Source: Chloroflexi bacterium 44-23 (lineage in GTDB: Bacteria; Chloroflexota; Anaerolineae; Anaerolineales; Anaerolineaceae). From it: DNA of 64,000 nucleotides. The stretch's first letter is position 1. Each line of letters begins with the position of its first letter. The notes below the pieces were generated by a model that was not told the DNA's origin, did not search any database, and saw nothing but the letters and a program-made list of their open reading frames with translations. Shown here piece by piece: positions 8,585 to 16,205 of the stretch. The stretch lies in the NCBI GenBank assembly GCA_001899005.1, contig MKUW01000028.1, positions 553,163 to 617,162 of the forward strand, written 5' to 3'. A program made the translations under genes and the position numbers.

Positions 8585-9619
8585 TTGAAAAAGATCATTA
8601 CTTTTGGTGAAATTATGTTACGCCTTTCTCCTCCAGGCATGTTGCGCTTTAGGCAGGCACATACCTTCGATGTGCAGTATGGAGGCGGTGAATCAAATGT
8701 AGCAGTTTCGTTGGCAAACTTTGGTTTGCCTACTGAGTTTGTGACCCGCTTGCCTGCCAATGATATTGGCGATGCCTGCCTGCAGTTTCTGCGCCAGTAT
8801 AATGTGGGGACATCCTATATCTCCCGAGGCGGTTCAAGGCTGGGGATTTACTTCCTTGAAAATGGTGCGGTTATGCGTGGCAGTCAGGTTGTTTATGATC
8901 GCGCAAACAGCGCCTTTGCCACCATTCAACCTGGAATGGTGGATTGGAAGAGGGTATTTCAAAACGCTGGCTGGTTTCACTGGACAGGTATCACCCCGGC
9001 TATTTCTGAAGGTGCTGCCCTGTCTTGTCTCGAGGCGGTAAAAATTGCGCACGAGCTGGGAATACCAATTTCTTGTGATTTAAATTACCGTGCAAAGCTA
9101 TGGAATTGGGGAAAATCCGCTCGTGAAGTTATGGAAGAATTACTGGTGTACTGTGACATTGCAATCGGTAACGAAGAAGATGTTGAAAAAGTCTTTGGCA
9201 TCCAGGCACCGGAATCAAATGTAGCCAGGGGTAAGGTTTCCGCCGGACAGTATATCTTTGTGTGTGAAGCGCTGGCAAAGAAATTCCCCAGATTAAAGAC
9301 AATTGCAATTACACTGCGCGGATCGCTTTCCGCCAACCACAATACCTGGAGTGCAATATTATGGGAAGAAGGGTATTCATATTCTGCTCCGATATATGAC
9401 ATCACCCATATCGTTGACCGTGTTGGTGGCGGGGATAGTTTCATGGGTGGATTAATCTACGGCTTGTTTCAGTATCCCGACAACCCGCAGCAAATTGTGG
9501 ATTTTGCTGTGGCCGCATCAGCCCTTAAACATACCGTTTTTGGAGATTTCAATTTGGTTAGTGTGGCGGAAGTCGAAAAATTAATGAAAGGTGATGCTTC
9601 TGGCCGGGTAAGCCGCTAG
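8585..9619 (+). CDS. kdgK: PfkB-family sugar kinase, probably 2-keto-3-deoxygluconate kinase
   Basis: 344-residue ribokinase-like kinase starting at a TTG at 8585, immediately before MKKIITFGEIMLRLSPPG, the usual KdgK-type opening. The substrate-site segment QYGGGESNVAVSLANFG lies near residues 30-48. The C-terminal ATP/anion-hole motif DRVGGGDSFMGG, with the catalytic Asp, is near residue 280. It would phosphorylate 2-keto-3-deoxygluconate at O6, giving KDPG for the aldolase encoded 17 bases downstream. The pair supports this assignment. Other keto-sugar or sugar-acid substrates of the family remain possible. The TTG start is assigned by family alignment and spacing. Confidence 0.8.
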   Translation: MKKIITFGEIMLRLSPPGMLRFRQAHTFDVQYGGGESNVAVSLANFGLPTEFVTRLPANDIGDACLQFLRQYNVGTSYISRGGSRLGIYFLENGAVMRGSQVVYDRANSAFATIQPGMVDWKRVFQNAGWFHWTGITPAISEGAALSCLEAVKIAHELGIPISCDLNYRAKLWNWGKSAREVMEELLVYCDIAIGNEEDVEKVFGIQAPESNVARGKVSAGQYIFVCEALAKKFPRLKTIAITLRGSLSANHNTWSAILWEEGYSYSAPIYDITHIVDRVGGGDSFMGGLIYGLFQYPDNPQQIVDFAVAASALKHTVFGDFNLVSVAEVEKLMKGDASGRVSR

Positions 9620-9636
9620 CATCTGCAGGTACATAA

Positions 9637-10323
9637 ATGACGCAGTTTTCCAGACTACACGTATTGATTTCCATGATCAATGTTGGCGTGGTTCCGGTTT
9701 TTTACCACCCCGACCCGAGAGTGGTCATAAATGTTGTAAATGCCTGCCTGGATGGTGGGGCACATTGTTTTGAATTTACTAACCGCGGTGACCGGGCATT
9801 TGAAGTGTTCGCTGAAGTCATTAAGCATTTGAAAGATGATGCGCGTCTGATCTTGGGAGCAGGCAGCGTTATAGAACCATACACAGCTAATCAGTATATC
9901 CAGCTGGGTGCAAACTTTATTGTTGGTCCCAATTTAAACCCGGAAGTTGCCCGATTATGTAACCGCCGAAAAGTTGCCTACAGTCCTGGATGCGGTACGG
10001 TAAGTGAAATTTCCCAGGCAGAGGAATTAGGCGCGGAAATATGCAAGGTCTTCCCCGCAGGTAATGTGGGTGGCCCAAGTTTTGTAAAAAATGTTTTGGG
10101 ACCGATGCCTTGGGCCAGACTTATGCCTACCAGCGGAGTAGAAGTTTCCGAAGATAGCATTACCAGTTGGATAAAAGCTGGAGCGGTTTGCGTGGGAATT
10201 GGCAGCAATTTGTTTTCAAAAAAAATGCTGGAAAGTGGAGACTTTGCTGAAATTACCCGCAAGATTCAAGCAATTATAGGCTGGGTTCAAGCAGCACGTG
10301 GTGAAAATAATCCAATACATTAG
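9637..10323 (+). CDS. eda: KDPG/KHG-type aldolase
   Basis: 228-residue class I aldolase of the KDPG aldolase family, which cleaves 2-keto-3-deoxy-6-phosphogluconate to pyruvate and glyceraldehyde 3-phosphate. The Schiff-base Lys sits in the segment ICKVFPAGNVGGPSFVK near residues 130-147. The glycine-rich GAGSVIEPY and the FEFTNRG segment of the active site are present. It follows the kinase by 17 bases and precedes the flavoenzyme by 11. Slight N-terminal extension compared with E. coli Eda. Assignment as the partner of the upstream kinase is strong by context. Confidence 0.85.
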   Translation: MTQFSRLHVLISMINVGVVPVFYHPDPRVVINVVNACLDGGAHCFEFTNRGDRAFEVFAEVIKHLKDDARLILGAGSVIEPYTANQYIQLGANFIVGPNLNPEVARLCNRRKVAYSPGCGTVSEISQAEELGAEICKVFPAGNVGGPSFVKNVLGPMPWARLMPTSGVEVSEDSITSWIKAGAVCVGIGSNLFSKKMLESGDFAEITRKIQAIIGWVQAARGENNPIH

Positions 10324-10334
10324 AGAAGGATATT

Positions 10335-11786
10335 ATGGAAAAATTTTCTTATATGAATATACCGAGAATAAGAAGTCTGATTGATTTTCGAGATTATCTC
10401 AGTAGCCTTGGTGTTGGAATTCCCATGGATGAAGAATTGAAAGTTGGGTCTGACAACCCTTTAGGTCAGTCTTTTCAAATGGAAAATGGCAGAACGATTG
10501 GAAATCATTTTTGCATTCAACCCATGGAGGGCTGGGATGGAACGGCTGACGGCAAACCTACCGACCTCACTACCAGGCGTTGGGAAAATTTTGGTCGTAG
10601 TGGCGCCAAATTAATCTGGGGTGGCGAAGCAACTGCAGTTCGCCCGGATGGACGCGCGAATCCCAACCAGCTCATGATTCTGGACAATACCATGGCAGAT
10701 ATTGAAATGCTGCGCCAGGCTCTGGTTGCAGAGCACCACAATTGTTTTGGAAAAACTGATGATTTATTTGTTGGCTTACAGCTTACCCATTCGGGACGAT
10801 TTAGCCGCCCGAACGTTAAGACCAAGCTTGAACCAAAAATCGTCTATCATCATCCTGTCTTGGACGAAATGTTCCACATAGATGCATCTTTGCCTGTCAT
10901 CTCTGACACAGAAATTGATGATTTGATTTCATACTATGTGCAGGCTGCAAAACGTGCCCAGAAAATCGGATTTGATTTTGTGGATGTGAAACATTGTCAT
11001 GGCTATCTCGGGCATGAGTTTTTAAGCGCAGTTGAACGCCCAGGAAGATATGGGGGTAGTTTTGAAAACCGTACCCGATTCTTGCGCGAAATTGTGAGAG
11101 GCATTCAAGCTGAATGTCCAGGTTTGACGATTGGCGTGCGCGTCAGCATCTTTGATATGCCACCTTTCCGACCAGATGATAATAATATAGGGCGTATGCT
11201 CCCTTACCACAATGCAGACGGTAAATATCCTTATGCATTTGGCGGTGACCCGGATAACCCCGGTAAGATAAAATTAGACGAGACCATTCAGTTTATGGAT
11301 GTTTTGAATTCTCTTGGGGTTGCCTTAGTTAACTTTACTGCAGGCAGTCCCTACTATAACCCGCATGTTACTCGCCCCGCTTACTTTCCACCAAGTGATG
11401 GCTATCAATTACCCGAAGATCCACTGGTTGGGGTCGCACGCCACATTCACACCTGCGCAGAATTAAAAAAACATTCCGGTAAATTATTGTGTGTTGGCTC
11501 TGCCTATACCTATCTACAAGAATATCTGCCTCATGTTGCTCAGGCCGTTGTGAGAGACAATATGATTGATTTCGTAGGGCTTGGAAGAATGGTGCTTTCT
11601 TATCCTGAAATGCCAATGGATATTTTATCTGGAAAGCCACTTAACAAACGATTGATCTGCCGTACATTCAGCGATTGCACAACTGCTCCCCGCAACGGAA
11701 TGGTTTCCGGATGCTATCCATTTGACCATTTTTACAAAAAACGCCCTGAAGCCGAGGAATTAAAAGGTCTGAAAAAAAAGAAGTAA
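10335..11786 (+). CDS. Old Yellow Enzyme-family NADH:flavin oxidoreductase
   Basis: 483-residue FMN barrel enzyme of the NADH:flavin oxidoreductase/dienoyl-CoA reductase group. GLQLTHSGRFSRP (near residue 155), the active-site DVKHCHGYLGHEFLS segment (near 218) and phosphate-binding VGLGRMVLSYP (near 415) are clear. The protein stops after about 480 residues, so the C-terminal FAD/NADPH domain of 2,4-dienoyl-CoA reductase is missing. A Cys-rich tail keeps only three Cys (ICRTFSDC then GCYP), which may be a degenerate 4Fe-4S site. It probably reduces an activated C=C bond in the pathway. The substrate is unknown. Confidence 0.85.
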   Translation: MEKFSYMNIPRIRSLIDFRDYLSSLGVGIPMDEELKVGSDNPLGQSFQMENGRTIGNHFCIQPMEGWDGTADGKPTDLTTRRWENFGRSGAKLIWGGEATAVRPDGRANPNQLMILDNTMADIEMLRQALVAEHHNCFGKTDDLFVGLQLTHSGRFSRPNVKTKLEPKIVYHHPVLDEMFHIDASLPVISDTEIDDLISYYVQAAKRAQKIGFDFVDVKHCHGYLGHEFLSAVERPGRYGGSFENRTRFLREIVRGIQAECPGLTIGVRVSIFDMPPFRPDDNNIGRMLPYHNADGKYPYAFGGDPDNPGKIKLDETIQFMDVLNSLGVALVNFTAGSPYYNPHVTRPAYFPPSDGYQLPEDPLVGVARHIHTCAELKKHSGKLLCVGSAYTYLQEYLPHVAQAVVRDNMIDFVGLGRMVLSYPEMPMDILSGKPLNKRLICRTFSDCTTAPRNGMVSGCYPFDHFYKKRPEAEELKGLKKKK

Positions 11787-11803
11787 ACCAATTGGAGACA
11801 AAT

Positions 11804-13396
11804 ATGCAAGTAGTTTCATTTGAGAAGGCTGTCAGTTATATTCGAGATGGAGATACATTAATGATTGGGGGCTCAGGTGGCGGCCATGCTGTACCCGAGG
11901 CCTTAATCGTTGCTCTGGGCAAGCGCTTTGAATCGTCGGGGAGTCCGCAAAACATTACCCTGCTTCATCCGGTTGGAATTGGAGACAACCACAGCCAGGG
12001 AGTAGGGCATTTGGCACATCCAGGAATGGTTAAGAGAATTGTAACCGGGGCACTTGTAAACAGCCCCGCTTTTCAAACGCTGGCTGAACAAAACAAGGTG
12101 GAAGCTTATACTTTACCACAGGGCGCGCTTTCTCAGCTTATCCGCGAAATGGCAGCGGGGAGACCAGGGCTGCTGACTCAGACTGGATTGCATACTTTTA
12201 TTGACCCACGTAAAGACGGCGGACGACAAAGCGAATGCGCTCAGGAAGCGCTTGTCGAACTGGTCATTCTGGCAGGGAAAGAATGGATATTTTATAAACC
12301 CTACCATGTTGATGTGGTCTTCTTACGGGGTACTACCGCAGATGAGGATGGAAATGTCAGCCTGGAGCAAGAAGCTGTTTTTGGTGAAATGCTTGCCATG
12401 GCTCAAGCAGTGCATAATCAAGGTGGGCTGGTAATTGTGCAAGTTGCCCGACTCGCGAAGCGCGATACCATTCCGGCAAAAGATGTCAAAGTGCCGGGAA
12501 TGCTGGTGGACCTGGTAGTGGTGGATCCGCAACAGTGGCAAACATACCAGATGAAATATAGCCCGGCGTATGCCGGAGAAATTAAAGTCCCACTAACTGA
12601 AATAGCCTCGTTGCCTTTTGATGCCCGGAAAATCATTGCGCGCAGAGCTGCTCTGGAGCTTTTCCCAGGTGCAATTTGTAATCTCGGTTCGGGCGTTTCT
12701 ACCGGTATCGCCACAATTGCTGCAGAAGAAGATGTGGTTGACCAGATAATTTTAACCAATGAACAGGGCTTAAATGGTGGTGTTCCTTCCGCAGATGCAG
12801 GTGCAGCAATAAATTACACTTCAATTATTGACCAACCCTACCAGTTTGATTTTTATGACGGCGGGGGATTGGATTTGGCGTTTCTTTCTTTTGCCCAGGT
12901 GGATGCCGATGGCAGCGTTAATGTAAGCCGCTTCAACGGCAGAATCATAGGAGTGGGCGGATTCGTCAACATCAGTCAATATGCCCGTAAAGTGATTTTT
13001 AGCGGGACATTCACTGCCGGTAAACTCGATATAAGCTGGCAAAATGGGAAAACTGCCATTCATCAGGATGGTAAATTCAAGAAATTTGTCAAAGCCTTGG
13101 AACAAGTTTCATATTCCGGACCATTTGCACATGAGCGCGAACAGGAAGCGTTATATATCACTGAAAGAGCAGTTTTTCGCAGATACGAAAGCGGCTTGGA
13201 ACTGATTGAAATTGCTCCAGGGATTGAACTGGAAAGGGATATCTTAAAGCAGATGGAATTTCAACCTGCTGTGTCACCTCACTTAAAAGAAATGGATGCC
13301 CGTATTTTTCATGAAGAAAAAATGGGTTTACAGAAAGATCTGGCAGTTAAGAATCGTACCAACATTCCTACTCGATTAAAAGAAGGTTGGATTTAA
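11804..13396 (+). CDS. Acyl-CoA:acetate/3-ketoacid CoA-transferase (fused alpha-beta, Pct-like)
   Basis: 530 residues from the ATG at 11804, preceded by GGAG at 11794-11797. An in-frame TTG at 11792 is less likely. It is a class I CoA-transferase with both halves in one chain, as in propionate CoA-transferase. The N-terminal half has GSGGGHAVPEAL and the C-terminal half has NLGSGVSTGIA followed by TNEQGLNGGVPS, where the Glu is the candidate CoA-carrying residue. It would activate an organic acid by CoA exchange for the crotonase encoded two bases downstream. This implies that the pathway includes CoA thioesters. Confidence 0.88.
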   Translation: MQVVSFEKAVSYIRDGDTLMIGGSGGGHAVPEALIVALGKRFESSGSPQNITLLHPVGIGDNHSQGVGHLAHPGMVKRIVTGALVNSPAFQTLAEQNKVEAYTLPQGALSQLIREMAAGRPGLLTQTGLHTFIDPRKDGGRQSECAQEALVELVILAGKEWIFYKPYHVDVVFLRGTTADEDGNVSLEQEAVFGEMLAMAQAVHNQGGLVIVQVARLAKRDTIPAKDVKVPGMLVDLVVVDPQQWQTYQMKYSPAYAGEIKVPLTEIASLPFDARKIIARRAALELFPGAICNLGSGVSTGIATIAAEEDVVDQIILTNEQGLNGGVPSADAGAAINYTSIIDQPYQFDFYDGGGLDLAFLSFAQVDADGSVNVSRFNGRIIGVGGFVNISQYARKVIFSGTFTAGKLDISWQNGKTAIHQDGKFKKFVKALEQVSYSGPFAHEREQEALYITERAVFRRYESGLELIEIAPGIELERDILKQMEFQPAVSPHLKEMDARIFHEEKMGLQKDLAVKNRTNIPTRLKEGWI

Positions 13397-13397
13397 T

Positions 13398-14207
13398 ATG
13401 AGCGATATTTCAGAACCATACATTGAGAATGATGCTATCAAAATAACCTACCCCACAGACGGCGTTGTGTTGATTACAATTACTTCACAACCCTTGGGAG
13501 TATTAAGGCATTCCGTAAAGCGAGCATTGTCTCAAACTCTGGATGAACTGGAAAAGGATTGCCAGGTTCGTTGTGCAGTACTGACCGGAATGGGCAAGGC
13601 TTTTTCGGTGGGGTCAGATATTCGTGATTTCAGCCAGGAAGTTGGCTGGCTGCTCGAAAATGATTATTGGGAAACAGGACTTAACCAAAAGCTGGAAGAT
13701 GCTCGTTTTCCAATAATTGCAGCCTGTAATGGGCATACCTTGGGGGGTGGGGCTGTATTGGCACTGGCTTGCGATTTCCGAACTGCATCTTCTTCAGCGA
13801 AATTTGGTTTCCCAGAAGTGAAAGTTGGCGCTTTCGCCTCAGGCAGTGGTACTCAAAGACTGCCTCGACTGGTTGGGCGTGGTAGAGCTTTGGATTTATT
13901 GCTAACCGGTAGAATTGTCGGCGCAGAGGAAGCACTGCAATTTGGCCTGGTAGAGTATGTTTTCTCAGATGAAGAACACCTCTCGAAAACACTAGAAATT
14001 GCTGCACAAATTGCTTCCTATTCAGGTTCAGCTACAGCGGCTACCAAAAGCTGTGTCAATAGAGGATTGCTTGAAGGTTGGCATTCAGGCTTAATCCTTG
14101 AAAGTGACTTGAGGGTAAAAACCGGGCGCGGGGATGATGCAGTAGAAGGACGAAGTGCATTTCTGGAAAAACGTACACCGAAATTCAATCAGAAGAAAGA
14201 AGCGTAA
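13398..14207 (+). CDS. Enoyl-CoA hydratase/isomerase (crotonase) family protein
   Basis: 269-residue crotonase. The oxyanion-hole glycines are in NGHTLGGGAVLALACDFR (near residues 111-128), and KFGFPEVKVG follows with the second catalytic Glu. The position of the first hydratase Glu (Glu144 in rat crotonase) falls in TASSSAKFG, where Ser occurs instead of Glu. The enzyme may therefore be an isomerase, hydrolase or decarboxylase-type crotonase rather than a standard hydratase. It starts one base after the CoA-transferase stop and ends five bases before the FAH-family gene, so it is translationally linked. Confidence 0.87.
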   Translation: MSDISEPYIENDAIKITYPTDGVVLITITSQPLGVLRHSVKRALSQTLDELEKDCQVRCAVLTGMGKAFSVGSDIRDFSQEVGWLLENDYWETGLNQKLEDARFPIIAACNGHTLGGGAVLALACDFRTASSSAKFGFPEVKVGAFASGSGTQRLPRLVGRGRALDLLLTGRIVGAEEALQFGLVEYVFSDEEHLSKTLEIAAQIASYSGSATAATKSCVNRGLLEGWHSGLILESDLRVKTGRGDDAVEGRSAFLEKRTPKFNQKKEA

Positions 14208-14212
14208 CAGCC

Positions 14213-15145
14213 ATGCGTATCGTCACGTTTTTAAAAGCTGGGCAGCAACATCTCGGAGTTTGGCTGAATAACCAAATTATGGATGTTCAGGCAGCGGGTA
14301 GATTGATATTATCTGGAACTCCATCCGGAGAGAGCTTTTTCCGGAACACATCCAACATGTTGGATTTGCTTGAGGCACCTGTGGAAACTTGGAATATCTT
14401 AAACCATGTAATCATGAAAATTAATGGTGCTGGACTGGATCGTCTTGGCAATTTTGATTCACAAGAAGTACTGATTTCCTCGGAAAATGTACAGCTTATG
14501 GCGCCGCTTCCTACTCCCGGAAAGGTAATTTGTGTAGCTGGGAACTACCCTGCCCCCGGCGCCTTCCAAAAACCCGATTACCCCACCATTTTCCTCAAGC
14601 CATCAAGCACTGTCACTGGATCGGGAATGCCCATTTGGATTTCTTCTTTGACAAAAAATGTTGCCTATGAAGTCGAACTGGCGCTGGTCATAGGCAAAAG
14701 GACTCGCCACGTCACCGCCGAAAATGCGCTTCAACATATTGTCGGATACATCCTTGCAAACGATGTCGGAGACCGGTTTTTGGAAAAACGTACTTCTCAA
14801 TGGACTTCAGGAAAGATGTTCGATTCATTCACTCCAATGGGCCCATGGCTGGTAACCCAGGATGAAATTCCCTTCCCGGATGAACTGGAGATGTCAACTA
14901 GAGTCAATGATGTTATTCTGCAGAGAGGTAACACTGCTAATATGTTCTTTCGCACTGCGGAGTTGGTGAGCATAATTTCAGACTTAACTACTTTACGTCC
15001 GGGGGATGTCATCTTAACAGGCAGTCCCAAAATGATGGATGGACAACCAAATCCAAACCATAGGCTAATACCTGGCGACCAGGTAAAAGTGTCGATTGAC
15101 GGGTTGGGTGAACTCATCAACCATGTAGAAAAGGAGCTAGAATGA
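14213..15145 (+). CDS. Fumarylacetoacetate hydrolase-family protein
   Basis: 310-residue FAH-superfamily enzyme, which hydrolyses, decarboxylates or hydrates acylpyruvate-like and 2,4-diketo acids using a divalent metal. The metal ligands are recognisable in YEVELALVIG (two Glu, near residues 148-157) and NDVGDRF (Asp, near 182). A conserved GPWLV segment follows. In sugar-acid pathways such enzymes cleave 2,4-diketo-3-deoxy acids, which would fit the kinase/aldolase pair. In aromatic pathways they act after ring cleavage. It overlaps the next gene by four bases (ATGA), showing operon structure. Confidence 0.88.
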   Translation: MRIVTFLKAGQQHLGVWLNNQIMDVQAAGRLILSGTPSGESFFRNTSNMLDLLEAPVETWNILNHVIMKINGAGLDRLGNFDSQEVLISSENVQLMAPLPTPGKVICVAGNYPAPGAFQKPDYPTIFLKPSSTVTGSGMPIWISSLTKNVAYEVELALVIGKRTRHVTAENALQHIVGYILANDVGDRFLEKRTSQWTSGKMFDSFTPMGPWLVTQDEIPFPDELEMSTRVNDVILQRGNTANMFFRTAELVSIISDLTTLRPGDVILTGSPKMMDGQPNPNHRLIPGDQVKVSIDGLGELINHVEKELE

Positions 15146-16179
15146 CAATAACATATCCCATGGCGATAATCACCGCTCCCGGAAGAGTGGAATTCCAGCA
15201 AAAAACTTTGGTTCCTTTGGGTGATGAAGAAGTATTAATCAAAATCCGCGCAGCAGCGATTTGTGGCAGTGACCTGCATTTGTTTAAAGGATTGCATCCC
15301 TCCGCAAAACTGCCAGTTTCAGTTGGGCATGAAGCAGCTGGTGAAATAGTTGAAGTAGGTAAAAAAGTAATTCGTCACAAAGTTGGTGATCGTGTGACGA
15401 TTGAACCAGTGATTGCCTGCGGGAAATGTGAATATTGTGTACGGGGAGATTATCATCTCTGTGCCAACATCAGTTTCCAGTATCGCAAGGGACAAGGAGC
15501 TTTTACCCCATATTTTATCGTACACGAAAGCCGCGCGTTTCGCCTGCCGGATATAATCTCCTTCGCAGAAGGCGCACTGGTGGAACCTCTTTCGGTTGCA
15601 ATGCATGCAGTAAAAAAATCAGGGATTCGTCTTGGACATACATCAGCAGTTTTTGGAGCAGGTGCAATAGGTATTCTGGTGTCCATGCTTTCACGTCAGG
15701 CATCCGGTATCGGCAGTATTATCTGTGACATTCACCCATACCGGTTGCAAAAAGCAATAGAATTAGGTGCCAGATTTGCAATTAACAGCCAGGAGCAGGA
15801 CCCGGTAACGGCAATTTTCATGATTACTGAGCAGATGGGAGTGGATAAGTCCTTCGAAGCCGTTGGTCTAGAAATTACTCTTAATCAAGCTTTGCAGGTC
15901 CTAAAGCATGGCGGTAATGCTACTTTATTAGGTATTTTTGAAAAACTCGAAAACAAACTTCCAGTAAATTTGTTTGTGCAGCGTGAAATTTCACTTTATG
16001 GCTCACAAGGATATTCTTGGGATTTCCAGGATAGTTTAAAGATTCTGGCTTTAGGCAATATTGATTTAAAACCCCTAATCACTCATAAATTGTCTTTAAG
16101 CGAATTGCAACATGGATTTGAAATACTGCTTAAACCAGAAAATGAATCCATCAAAGTAGTAATAATGATGGAAGATTGA
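15142..16179 (+). CDS. Zinc-dependent medium-chain alcohol dehydrogenase
   Basis: 345-residue MDR-family dehydrogenase. Catalytic-zinc ligands are in ICGSDLHLF (Cys) and GHEAAGE (His-Glu). The structural-zinc loop with four Cys is CGKCEYCVRGDYHLC near residues 93-107. A Rossmann segment with GAGAIG follows near residue 172. The type resembles sorbitol, L-idonate or galactitol dehydrogenases, which oxidise polyols or sugar acids with NAD. It starts inside the stop of the FAH-family gene (ATGA). The substrate is inferred only from context. Confidence 0.9.
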   Translation: MTITYPMAIITAPGRVEFQQKTLVPLGDEEVLIKIRAAAICGSDLHLFKGLHPSAKLPVSVGHEAAGEIVEVGKKVIRHKVGDRVTIEPVIACGKCEYCVRGDYHLCANISFQYRKGQGAFTPYFIVHESRAFRLPDIISFAEGALVEPLSVAMHAVKKSGIRLGHTSAVFGAGAIGILVSMLSRQASGIGSIICDIHPYRLQKAIELGARFAINSQEQDPVTAIFMITEQMGVDKSFEAVGLEITLNQALQVLKHGGNATLLGIFEKLENKLPVNLFVQREISLYGSQGYSWDFQDSLKILALGNIDLKPLITHKLSLSELQHGFEILLKPENESIKVVIMMED

Positions 16180-16205
16180 AGTCAAATTATCCAGAAAGGG
16201 CAGCC

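Noticed and set aside
11792..11803. TTG start for the CoA-transferase
   Set aside because: The TTG overlaps the GGAG ribosome binding site of the ATG at 11804, which gives normal spacing and family length.
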